Below, piece after piece: positions 1 to 10,521 of a DNA stretch of 64,000 nucleotides; the first letter of the stretch is position 1; every line of letters starts with the position of its first letter. The stretch comes from Coenobita brevimanus (lineage: Eukaryota; Arthropoda; Malacostraca; Decapoda; Coenobitidae): contig CM064670.1 of assembly GCA_032717465.1 (NCBI GenBank), forward strand, positions 20,946,008 to 21,010,007, read 5' to 3'. Both the position numbers and the translations under genes were made by a program. A model generated the notes under the pieces. It worked only from the letters and a program-made list of their open reading frames with translations, ran no database searches and was not told the origin of the DNA.

Positions 1-460
1 GAATCGGCACCGAATCGCAATTTTTAACGGAAAATATAATAATTTTTTCACCTTATTGGTTCATACACACCTAATTATCTGAAATCCAGTCAAATTTTTG
101 TTTAATTTAACTATCAATAAAAATATCAGGATGCAAAGCGAAAATTACCTAAAATTAGCTCGACAACTTGCCTTGACAGAATTGTAGTTTGAATAAATAT
201 TGATTTAACATGCACATACAATTATTTGCACTGTAAATACATATTTAAACAAAATAGAAGTCTGTCAAGGCGTGTTGGAGATCTAAAGCGGAAATACCCG
301 CTAACTGTACCACGTGTTCGCTCTGAACCCTAATTTTTTTTATAGTTAAATTATGACCAATTCTTTGAATGGAATTTAGATAATTAGGTGTGTACGAACC
401 TATATAGTGATAAACATTATAACATTTTCTTAATGAAGTGCCGATTCCGTGACGATTCGG
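1..460. repeat. Palindromic MITE, copy 1 (left edge cut by window)
   Basis: Non-coding element that is one long imperfect palindrome. The arm around 61-80 (TACACACCTAATTATCT) returns as its reverse complement around 379-394. CCTTGACAGA at 171-180 returns inverted at 261-270, and the outer GAATCGGCAC at 1-10 returns inverted at 437-446, followed by GACGATTCGG. The sequence outside GAATCGGCAC on the left is missing, so the window edge cuts the element. A second, diverged copy lies at 57049-57530. Foldback or MITE class is inferred from structure; the superfamily is unknown. Confidence 0.75.
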
Positions 461-1129
461 TAAATGACCAATCGTCGCACCGACAGTAATCCAACTGAAC
501 TGAAATTTTATTGTTGTAAAAGTACACAAATTACATTTACAACAAAAGGACGTGGTGGATTAACACCTTTTTTCAGCAAAAATAGTTACATACAGTCATT
601 CAGGGCGTCCACATTCCAGATGAACTAAATTTCCCTTTTCCCTGGCTTTTCAGTGACCAAAATCAGTTTTTCCCGACCAACTTTTTTCATGTTTCTACAA
701 CTTATATAACAATACATAATTATATATGACACTGATAAATGTTAGCCTCCTTCCTCCCTTTCAGCCATCACCACCTTTTTTCTTATTTGTAGTAATACAT
801 TTATGTATACTACTTTTTTTTTGGGATGAGCTCCATTTCCATCACATTTATATAACACCTGTAGTTGTTAGATTTAGCCTGCATCCCACATAGAGTGCAG
901 TTAGCAAAGGTACAGGAAAGACAGGTGTTCTGTTGCTATGATGCATTTCAGAGAGTATCACAAAATGGACGTTATTGACAGTAGTACTCTCAGTTGTAAT
1001 AATATGGCCACAAGTCCTCTTTATAGGCCAGGGATGTATGTTGGCAAAATACTGGTGTAAATAAAACTTGAAATTTTTTTGAATTGTGAATGGTGAGTGT
1101 AGCCTATACACTGTATATACACTGTATAT
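461..1129. other. Unassigned spacer
   Basis: AT-rich sequence with short T-runs. Small open frames exist (for example 848-1111 on minus), but I recognise no domain in them and see no duplicated ends. Confidence 0.4.
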
Positions 1130-4100
1130 GGCTAGTGAGGGAGTGATCGCCCTCTACCTACACAGATCAAAAGCCCTCGGGAGCAGGGGGGTGGTTGCTT
1201 TCTCAGGCAGAGGAACTCCTTGAGAGTGAAATGGCTGGGAAGCATGCCGGCACGTGACTGGCTACAGCATAGCTGGGTCTTTCGGGTGTGGGCAATCAGG
1301 CAAGTTAGCTGCCTACTGCGACTGCAACACAATGGCGAGGTGTTCAGGAAGTTAGCCAAAGAAACCTTGATGGACTCTGAAAGAACAATAATGGCCCCCA
1401 GTCCCGTGCAGCCCTTAAATGGGCAGGGGGTGCTAAGAATCTCACGGTTGCCTCAATTACGATCTAATTCCTTTGTCAATGCAAAAAATACAATTAAAAT
1501 TGGTAACTGGAATGTGAGAACGCTAAATCATGACGGTAAAATCGATGAGTTAGTGAAGGTTTTTCAAAATTACGGACTTGATATTTGTGCTCTGACAGAA
1601 ACTAGATTAACTGGAGTCGATAAGTTGGATTTGGAGGATGGTATACGTTTATTGATATCTGGCCGACAGGACGGAATGCATTATCAGGGAGTAGGATTGT
1701 TGCTGGGTTGTAAGGCAAATAAGGCTTTAAGTGAATGGGATCCTATAGATGAGCGATTGCTATACGCACGGTTTAAATCAAATCATGGCAACATCAGTCT
1801 GTTTGTGTGTTATGCACCTACTAATGATGCACTCGATGAAAGGAAAGACACATTTTATGAAAAGTTGCAAGAAGGAGTAGGAAGGGTACCTAGACATGAT
1901 GTTTTGATCTGCATTGGAGACTTTAATGCAGTAATGGGCTGTTCAAATGAGGGATTTGAGGCATGTATGGGTAAGATGGGAGTTGGTAGTAGGATGAGTG
2001 AAAACGGAGTGAGGTTTGGGAGCTTCTGTCTAGCAAATGACTTAGTCATCGGGGGCACACTCTTTCAGCATTGCAATATACACAAGACAACTTGGGTGTC
2101 ACCGTGTGGAAAATATAAAAATCAGATTGATCACATCGCTATCAGTAGGAGGCATAGAAGTTCTCTGCTAGATGTTCATGTTAAACGGGGAGCGGATATT
2201 GGTAGTGACCATCAACTCAGCATTGCAAAAATAAGGTTTAAACTTAAAAATCAGAAGAAGGAAAAATCTGGTGTTGGTAGATACGATATTGTTAAGCTTA
2301 GAAGGGAAGGAGAAGAAAAGGAGGAATTCAGATTAGAATGCAGAAATAGGTTTTTGGTGTTGGAAACGTTGGAAGAGGGGGAGAGAAGTGTAGATGAGAT
2401 GTGGGACTATGTGAACAAAGTTTTGCATGAGACTGCTGAATGTACGATTGGAAGGAGACATAGATTCAGGAGAAAGAAATGGATATCAGAGGAAACGTGG
2501 GATATGATAAAAAAGAGAGGTGAGGCTAAATTGAGGAGTGAGATGCAATGCGTTGATGAACGAGAGATTGAATTAGCAAGAGCTGCGTACTGGAGTTTGA
2601 ATTCAGAAGTAAGAAGGTTAGCTAGGAGAGATAAAAGAAGATGTGTGGATGAAAAGGTTGCAGAGACTGAAATCCTAATAAACAAAAATGATGGACAGAG
2701 TCAAAGAATAGCATATGAATCGATCAGAGAACTGAGTGGTAATGCAGGTAAACGCAAGGAAATACCAGTTAGAGAGGGAAGGAAATTTATTGACCAAAGA
2801 TGGAGATATTAAAAATAGATGGAAAGAGCATTTTGAGACAGTTCTTAATAGACCAATACCACCAGAAGAGGATATACCGTCTGCTCAGGAAGATTTAAAT
2901 ATAGAAACAGGAGAATTGAGGCTTGCAGAAGTGGAGAAAGCAGTAAAACAGTTAAAGAATAATAAGGCACCAGGGGAGGATGGTTTATTTCCGGAAATGT
3001 TTAAAGTGGAGGGGGATAGATTAATAATGATCTTGACCAAGCTATTCAATAAGATATGGGTGACGGGGTTACTACCATCAGTTTGGAAGAATGGTGTAAT
3101 TGTTAGAGTTCCGAAGAAGGGAGACCTGAGTGAATGTGGTAATTGGAGGGGGAATCTCTTTGTCACCGATAGCTTTGAAAGTTTTCAGTAGAGTGTTGTT
3201 AAATAGGTTGGAGCCGGTGGTTGAGGGTATTCTGAGGGATGAACAGGCTGGTTTTAGAAAGGGACGTGGTTGCAATGATCAGATCTTTATAGTTAGGCAT
3301 TTGATGCAGCAAGTTAATGAAATGAGAGTACCGTTAAGTCTTTGTTTTGTTGATTTTGAAAAGGCTTTTGATAGTGTTTCGAGAGAGTCTATGGGGAAGA
3401 TCATGAGACATTATGGAATACCAGAGGAGTTTGTGAGGGTCATTATGAACATGCATGAGGACACATTTTGTAAAGTGATGGTTGATGGTTGTCTGAGTGA
3501 TTCGTTTGAAGTCAAGTCCGGAGTAATTCAAGGTGGTGTTCTATCTCCTTTACTATTTATATTGGTCATTGATTACATTATGAAACGTGTTGGAACAGAA
3601 ACCGGTGCAGGTATACTTTGGGGAGAGAACAGGAAACTTTTGGATTTAGATTATGCAGATGATATAGTTTTTATTTGTGATGGGCCAGAAGAGATGCAGA
3701 GAGTGTTGGACTGTTTGGTGAGTGAAGGTCGCAAGGTGGGTTTGGTTATTAATTGTGGAAAAACTGAAATAATCAATATGAATATGGAAAATGCGCAGGA
3801 ATGTGTAATTGGAGGTATGGTTGTAAAGCAAGTTGATAAGTTTAAATATTTAGGTACTTATTTAGCCAAGGATGGTTCTTTGAACTTTGAATTCGAGGAA
3901 AGGTTAAAGAAGGCTAATCAGGCAATGGGAATGCTTAAAAATATTTGGAATAATAATAATTTCTCTGTGCATACAAAAATCAAACTTTATAAGGTAATGG
4001 TTAGGAGTATCTTAATTTATGGACACGAGTCTTGGTACAGCACAGTGACTATGGAAAATAAATTCTTGGTGTTTGAAAATAAAGCACTTAGAAGAATATT

Positions 4101-4440
4101 AGGAGTTAAGTGGTGGGAAAGGATACCAAATAGTAGAATTAGAGAAATAACGGGAGTGCAGCCGATCGATGAATATGTTAGATTCTCACGATGGAAGTGG
4201 CTAGGACATGTGTATAGGAGACAGGGAATAGTACAAGGTACACCAGGGTGGGTGGCACCTGGTAGGAGAGGTAGAGGAAGGCCAAAAGAGACGTGGGTGA
4301 GGACAATGAGACGGGAAGCTGGAGATGAGTGTTGGGGAGATCTTGAGGAGTTAGCACAAGATAGGATTTGGTGGTGTGAGTTCATCGAGGCCCTATGCAT
4401 CCCCGAGGGTGCCACAGGAAATGATTGATTGATTGATTGA
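1130..4440 (+). mobile_element. LINE-1: RTE-like non-LTR retrotransposon
   Basis: Near full-length copy: a short 5' leader, a single endonuclease-RT polyprotein frame, and a 3' end running directly into a (TTGA)n microsatellite at 4421-4440. Microsatellite tails instead of poly(A) are typical of RTE-group LINEs (established knowledge). The 5' limit near 1130 is approximate. No target duplication was identified. Confidence 0.8.
1220..4428 (+). pseudogene. LINE-1 APE endonuclease-reverse transcriptase, frameshifted
   Basis: Encodes the retrotransposition enzyme that nicks the target and reverse-transcribes on it. The APE-type endonuclease is visible from about 1495 (GNWNVRTL, then LTETRL, IGDFNA and SDHQL). 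The RT follows, with NKAPGEDG, FVDFEKAFDS (motif A), a GGVLSPLLF stretch and the catalytic YADD near 3655. The C-terminus has a GHVYRRQG region and GRGRPKETW. The frame changes twice, near 2775-2790 and near 3145-3160, so three open segments (1220-2812, 2736-3191, 3130-4428) make up one former ORF. The methionine at 1370 is a plausible start; 1220 is the longest open start. The protein resembles the RTE-derived craniofacial-development-protein-2-like family. Dead by frameshift unless these are sequencing errors. Confidence 0.85.
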
Positions 4441-5294
4441 CTTTTTTATTTACAATATATACCATTAGATGTGGTGATTTGAATTATGGCACAGACACAC
4501 ATAAATGCAGTAAGGATTAAAGATAATAAGATGCCTGTGATTCGGATACAACTGAACTTCTACTGACATGCCTACATGAATTGGTTTACTCTTCTGTGAC
4601 TTTAACCATGTTCCGTCAGCAAAAAAAAAAAATAATAAATAATTAAATAAATAAATAAAAAATTAAATAACAGCACACTAAGCAAAGCAGGCTTATTAAC
4701 TGTCCAGTAGCTATAGCCCACAAGTAATCTATTCATTCCATCCTTTTATTGCAACAACGTTCCATGCATTTAGCTTTTCTAATAGCCTGTACACTTTCCT
4801 TTTGGTCCTTCTAATTTTCCTTTTTCTCAAGTTGTAAGTGTACGTTAAAATTACAATTGGTAATAATGACAATTAAGCAAACGACAAATATGTTGTAAAG
4901 AACAGAGAATCTATCACCACATCCAAAAGTTGAAATACAGCATATATGCAAATGTGTAAATTACATGAAGTGGTTAATGGTGGTTTACACACACGCTATA
5001 GAAATCACACTTGCATCAAAAATACTAGCAAATTAAAGGTAAACATCAACAAACCATAAAACCTCTTATCACTTGGTTAAAAAATGAGGATTAATAAGAG
5101 ATACTATGTATTACTTCAGAAGCAACTTTTTTTTTTTTTTTTTTTTTTAAAGGGCATATTTCACTTCTAGCTACATGAAGTGATATGATACCTTGTTTTA
5201 TTGATAAAGCAGAATAAACAAGCTTTTTAAGCAGCATTACAAATCCCAACAAGCACAAAGTAATTGACAGGTTATCAGTACGGTAGATATAAAA

Positions 5295-5330
<36 letters not shown>

Positions 5331-5356
5331 GAAGTCCGTATTCATCCAGCTTAAAT
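4441..5356. other. Unassigned spacer with simple repeats
   Basis: No gene recognised. It holds an A-rich, AAT-rich tract (4621-4672), a run of 22 T (5127-5148) and a CA microsatellite (5297-5328). Confidence 0.5.
5297..5328. repeat. (CA)16 microsatellite
   Basis: Uninterrupted CA dinucleotide run directly readable in the sequence. Confidence 0.95.
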
Positions 5357-5688
5357 CTCTGTAAGCTTTTCCTCAAGTTTCTCTCTTTGCTTTATGGATT
5401 CTTGAATTCCTTTCCTCTTTCCATTTGCCTTGTCACGGAAAGCATTTGATTTTACCAGCAAATCCATTCTTATTTTCTTCTCTGCCTATTGTGCCACATT
5501 GTATGCTTCTTCCAGCAGAACGTCAGCAGACAACTCCAATTTTCTTTTATTTGCTTTCAAAGCTGTGAGCTCATCTTTAAGATATTTCTTAACTCACTAG
5601 CACTGGCCATTTCCTTCTTCTCCCCATTTAAGTAGTTGCAATAACGATTTGTAGCACCTCTACATGCCTCCAACATCTTTTTTGTCAC
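5357..5688 (-). pseudogene. hAT-1 transposase, C-terminal part (separated by nested LINEs)
   Basis: Minus-strand remnant continuing the hAT protein that breaks off at 10522. The readable frame contains MLEACRGATNRYCNYLNG, then after a frameshift near 5580 a charged, leucine-spaced stretch (DELTALKANKRKLEL and onward) that looks like a coiled coil, with a few stops. The split is explained by the 4.8-kb LINE A1/B1 nest. A diverged duplication of about 24 bp (5665-5688 against 10522-10545) looks like the target-site duplication of LINE A1. Assignment to hAT rests on this continuity; the segment alone shows no diagnostic motif. Confidence 0.5.
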
Positions 5689-6417
5689 TGGTATCCTAGA
5701 TTTTTCTTTATGCGAGGAAGAAGGAACCAAAGGCCCCGAGCCCGCAATTGTTGTTCCTTCCAAGAGAAAAACCAAATACAAGAGAGAGCCAAATTCAAGA
5801 TCCGATCATTTCGAGATGCCTGGACACACTGCGTTTGAAAGACTGGAGATCATAGGAAGCAGGAAATACAGACAGAGGGAGACAGTTCCAGAGTTGACCT
5901 GTTGCATAAATGAAGGACCGGGAGTAACGGCTAACTCTTGCATTAGAGAGTTGGACAGAAAAGGGATGAGAGTTTGCTGCTAGATGGGTGCTATGTGCGC
6001 GTCGTAGAGGTGGAGGAATGCATGCAGTCAGTTCAGAGGAGCAGTGACCATTGAAGTAGCGATAGAAAAGAGATAAATATGCAACAGTGCGACGAAGAGA
6101 CAAAGGTTGAAGGGAGTCAGTAAGAGGAGGAGAGTTAATGAGACGAAAAGCCTTTGACTCCACTCTATTGAGATGAGCTGTATGTGGGGAGCCTCCCCAC
6201 ACAAAGAGTTGTACTCCACACAGGGGCGGATAAAACTCCTGTATAGAGTCAACAATTGTGCAGTGGTAAAGAAGGAACGGAGTCGGCTTAGCACTCCTAA
6301 TCTCTTGCAAGCTGATTTTACAAAAGATGTAATATGATCTTTCCAAGATAAGTCCCGAGTAAATGAAACCCCAAGCATGTTCAAGAATGATGCAAGATTA
6401 AGCTGAATATTATTAAA
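5689..6417 (-). mobile_element. LINE A1, 3' part
   Basis: C-terminal RT region and 3'-UTR of a Jockey/CR1-group LINE on minus. The translation (5795-6346 and an overlapping frame to 6417) includes LNMLGVSFTRDLSWKDHI and LQSFKRSVSRHLEMIGS, nearly identical to LINE A2 at 31400-32006. A frameshift lies near 6210. The 3' end (CTCGCATAAAGAAAAA, minus) is near 5702, matching the A2 end before its poly(A). At 6417 the copy is interrupted by LINE B1 and resumes at 8824. Confidence 0.9.
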
Positions 6418-8814
6418 GATGAGTGGAACGCAGTGAAAGATCAGGAAAATGGCAGTGTGGAGGAGGAATGGCAGTTGTTTAAGAGTGCTGTGGTGGGGCA
6501 TGCAGAAGAGGTGTGTGGTGTGAGACGTGTGGGTGGTGGTGTAAGAAAAGGAAGTGAATGGTGGTGCGAGGAAGTAAGTATGGCTGTGGCTGAGAAGAGA
6601 CGTGCATATGAAGTGTGGCTGCAGAGGAAGGATGAGATGTCATATGAAAGATATAAGGAAAAGAGGAATAGGGCAAGAAGGGCTGTGCGTGATGCTAAAG
6701 TGGCAGCATATGAGAGGTGGGGTAGGCGGCTGACAGAGAATTTTCAACAGAGTAAGAAAATGTTTTGGAAGGAGGTGAAAAGGGTGCGAAAGGGAGAGTC
6801 TGGGAAGGAAGAATGAGTAAAAGCAGAGGATGGAAGGATGTTAATTGAGATGGATGCAGTAAGGAAGAGATGGGCAGAGTATTTTGAAAGATTGTTAAAT
6901 ATAGAGGAGGAAAGGATGGCTGAGATTATGGCGGATGGAAGGGTGCAAGGAATAAATGTTTTGGGAGAGTTGAATGATTCTTTGATCACGAAGGAGGAAG
7001 TGGAGAAGGCAGTAAAGGAGATGAAAACAAGGAAAGCTGCAGGTATGGATGGGTGTGCTGTGGAATGCCTGAAGAGTGGTGGAGTGACTATTGTTGACTG
7101 GTTAGTAAGATTGTTGAATGTGTGCTTTGAGAAAGATATGGTGCCAATTGACTGGGCAAGTGCTTGTGTGGTCCCGCTGTATAAAGGCTAGGGTGATAAG
7201 TATGAATGTACTAGCTTTAGGGGTATAAGTCTGATGAGTGTTGTAGGTAAGGTTTATGGTAGAGTGTTAATTATGAGAGTTAGAGAGGGTACAGAGGGAG
7301 TGATTGGTGATGAGCAATGTGGCTTTAGGAGAGGGAAGGGATGCGTGGATCAGGTGTTTGCTGTGAGAAAAGTGTGTCAAAAGTATTTAGCGAAAGGCAA
7401 GGATGTGTTTTGGGCATTCATGGATTTAGAGAAGGCGTATGATAGAACTGATAGGGAGGCTTTGTGGACTGTTTTAAGATTGTATAGACTTGATGGTAGG
7501 TTACTAAAAGAGATGAAAAGTTTTTATGTAAATAGTAGAGTGTGTGTAAGAGTGGGAAATGCTGTGAGTGATTGGTTTCCCGTGAGAGTGGGGCTGCGAC
7601 AGGGATGTGTGATGTCGCCTTGGTTGTTTAATATTTACATGGATGGTGTTGTAAGGGACGTGAATGCAAGAGTTTTAGGTGGAGTTCTGAGTCTGGTGAA
7701 TGTTGATGGTGGAGAGTGGAATCTGAAGCAGCTGCGGTTTGCAGATGATACTGCACTGGTGGCTGATTCAGAGGAGAGATTGAGACAGTCGGTAGAGGAG
7801 TTTGGAAGGGTGTGTGAAAGGAGGAAATTGAAAGTAAATGAGAATAAGAGTAAAGTGATGAAGTGTACGAGGTTGGTAGATGGTACGGGGATGAATATAA
7901 TTTTGAATGGCGAGTTTCTTGAGGAGGTAGAGTATTTTAAATATCTAGGGTCAGATGTTGCTGTGGATGGAAGAATAGATGCAGAAGTGAAGTTTAGAAT
8001 AAATGAAGTAGGAAAGGTGCTGGGAGGAATGAAAAAAGTGTTTAGATGTCGTTCGCTTAGAATGGATGCAAAGAGAAGGCTGTATGAGGGTGTTGTAGTA
8101 CCGACTGCATTATATGGGCTGAAACATGGAATATGGGTGTAGCAGAGAGGAAAAGTTTGAATGTAATGGAGATGAGGTGTTTGAGGAGTATGTGTGGAGC
8201 GACGCGTATGGATCGAGTGCGAAATAATGAAGTGAGAAGGAGAACTGGAGTTGTTCGGGAGATGGCTGATATAGTTGAGCAGAGGGTGTTGCGATGGTTT
8301 AGGCATATTGAGAGAATGGATAATGAGCAATTGGTGAAAATGATAACTAGATCTGATGTGAGAGGTGTAAGGCTGAGAGGAAGACCATGAATAGGATGGA
8401 TGGACAGTGTGAAGAGAGCGTTGGATGCGAGAGGGATGTCTATTGAGCAAGGAAGAGTGGCTGTGCTTGACAGAAATAAATGGAGAGAAACTGTGAATGA
8501 ATAAGTGATGACGCAGCCCTGAGGGGATATTCTCCCACATTTGGTCTGATCAGCTAGTCAGGTCAGGTGCGGGTAAGAGGATGGGTCTATTATGATGTGG
8601 CAGGGGTAAACCAGCTCTGCTGTCGGGCCTTGCTGCGGATGTCACTGATTGCATTGAGCAGTTGATCCTTGTGTGGTGTGGTGCGGTGAGGATCTGTCCG
8701 TTCTCCCCTTTGGGGCTAAGATGCGAATGAATGTGTTTGAATGGATGAGTAAATGTCCTGTCTCGGCTACCTCCCTTTCCTTGGGGGAAGCAGCCTAGTA
8801 TATAGAATAGACAG
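6418..8814 (+). mobile_element. LINE B1 inserted in LINE A1, with 9-bp target duplication
   Basis: RTE-like LINE, 5'-truncated. It is flanked by ATTATTAAA at 6409-6417 and again at 8815-8823. Removing the insert and one copy restores the sequence seen in the uninterrupted LINE A2 (31381-31400, opposite strand). The 3' end reads GGGGGAAGCAGCCTAG followed by a short TATAGA-type tail. The same 3' end and tail type occur in LINE B2 (32547-34207). Confidence 0.93.
6433..8504 (+). pseudogene. LINE B1 endonuclease-RT linker and reverse transcriptase
   Basis: Begins in the linker after the endonuclease, so the endonuclease itself is lost by 5' truncation. RT motifs are KAAGMDG, CGFRRGKGC, FMDLEKAYD (motif A), LRQGCVMSPWLF and the catalytic FADD in place of YADD (near 7738). 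The C-terminus has a WNMGVAERKSLN region and an RNKWRE ending. In-frame stops occur at about 6814, 7189 and 8388, and a frameshift lies near 8120-8140 (TALYG to ETWNM). Comparison with B2, which reads open through these points, shows they are copy-specific lesions. Not functional. Confidence 0.88.
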
Positions 8815-10521
8815 ATTATTAAACATTAGTGGGTATACCTGTGGAAGATTTTGTCGGGTTGATAGGTGTAAAAACTGAGTCTTTGATGCATTAAAAACAT
8901 CCAGATTATTTTTACCCCAGTCAGATATACGAGCCCAGTCAGACATTACTTGTGCAATAGCCTCATCCCTTGTTTGTTGAAGTAACTGCTGAGATGGACG
9001 TTGCGGGAACCGAATGGAAAGGTGAAGGGTGGAGTCATCAGCATAAGAGTGGATAGGGTTAGATGTACAGCTTAGAAGGTCATTGATGAACAAAGGGAAG
9101 AGAGTTGGTAATAGGACAGAGCTCTGAGGAACACCACTGTTGATAGATCTAGGAGAAGAACGATGGCCGTCTACAACAGCGGCTATAGAACGACCAGAAA
9201 GGAAGCTAGAGACGAAGGCACAGATAGAAGGATAGAAACCGTAAGAGGGCAGTTTGGAAATTATAGATTTATGCCAGACCCGATCGAAAACATTTGAGAT
9301 GTCAAGTGCAGTGGCAAAGCTTTCGCCAAAGTCCCGAAAGGAAGATGACCAGGAGTCTGGAAAGTAGGTGAGAAGGTCGCAAGTGGAGCATCCCTGACGG
9401 AACCCATACTGACGATTAGAAAGAAGATTGTGACAGGAAAGATGCTTTAAAATTTTTCTATTAAGAATTGACTCAAAAACTTTTGAGATACAGGATGTTA
9501 AAGCAATTGGACGATAGTTAGAGGGTTGGGAATGGTCACCCTTCTTTGGGACTGGCTGAATGAGAGCAAACTTCCAGCAAGAAGGAAAGGTACAAGTTGA
9601 TAGACAAAGGCGAAAGAGCTTGCCTAGGCAGGGTGTAAGCACAGAAGCACAGTTCTTGAGAACAACAGGAGGGACTCCATCGGGCCCATATGCCTTGTTA
9701 GTATTGAGGCCAGCTACGGCAGAAAATACATCAGCTGAAGAAATTTTAATGTCAGCTATGAGGAAGTCAGAGAGAGGAAGTGATGGAGGAACAGCACCGG
9801 AATCGTCTAAGGTGGAATTGGAGGAGAAAGTCTGAGCGAAGAGATCTGCTTTGTCAGTAGAAGAAATAACTACAGAACCATCAGAGTAGAAAAGAGGAGG
9901 GAAGGACGATGAGGTAAAGTTGTTAGAAAGGTTTTTGGTAAGGTGCCAGAAGGAGCAGGAAGAATTCGAGTTGGAGAGTTGAGAGGATTTAGTATGGATG
10001 AAATTATTTTTAGCTGAGTGAAGAACAGACTTAGCACGATTTCGGGCAGAAACGTATAAAAGATGTGATTCAGGGGTGGGTTGGCTTCGGTACCTTTTAT
10101 AGGCCCTCTCCTTGTTGCGGACAGCATTAGAACAAGCGTGATTAAACCAAGGCTTTCTTGTATTAGTCAGAGGATATGAGAAGGGAATGTATGTTTCCAT
10201 GCCCAAGAGAATAACCTCCGTAATGCGCAAGGCACACTCAGATGGCTCCTGGCCATGGAAGTAATAATCATTCCAGGGAAAATCAAAGAAGTACTGCCTG
10301 AGGGCCTCCTAATCCGCAGCTCCAAAGTGCCACAGACGAGGTTTCTTTGGAGGGTCCATAGGCCGTACTGGAGCGATAGGACAGGTTAAGGTGATAAGGT
10401 TTTGATCCGAGGAGCCCAATGGAGAGAAAAGATTAACAGTGTAAGCAGAAGGATTAGTAGTAAGGAAGAGGTCAAGTATGTTGGAGCTCTCTCCAAGGCG
10501 GTCAGGGATACGGGTAGGGTG
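8815..10521 (-). mobile_element. LINE A1, 5' part (5'-truncated)
   Basis: Minus-strand body of the Jockey/CR1-group LINE. It starts inside the endonuclease ([14 protein letters not shown] near 10521), so it is 5'-truncated. The junction with hAT-1 sequence is at 10521/10522. It runs to 8815, where B1 interrupts. Confidence 0.9.
8824..10521 (-). pseudogene. LINE A1 endonuclease C-terminus and reverse transcriptase
   Basis: Contains the end of the APE endonuclease (GSSDQNLITL, in place of SDH-type residues), then the RT with [33 protein letters not shown] (motif A; A2 has DISKAFD), GVPQSSVL and catalytic SYADDSTLHLS. One nonsense codon lies near 10306-10308 (a tryptophan in A2). The rest is open to the B1 insertion. 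With the 3' part at 5795-6417 it forms one broken ORF2. Confidence 0.88.

Noticed and set aside
5091..5345. 84-residue minus-strand frame with VCVCVC and KKKK runs
   Set aside because: Translated CA microsatellite and poly(T).
7635..8540. Minus-strand 301-residue open frame
   Set aside because: Antisense shadow of the LINE B1 RT. The same type of frame recurs opposite B2.
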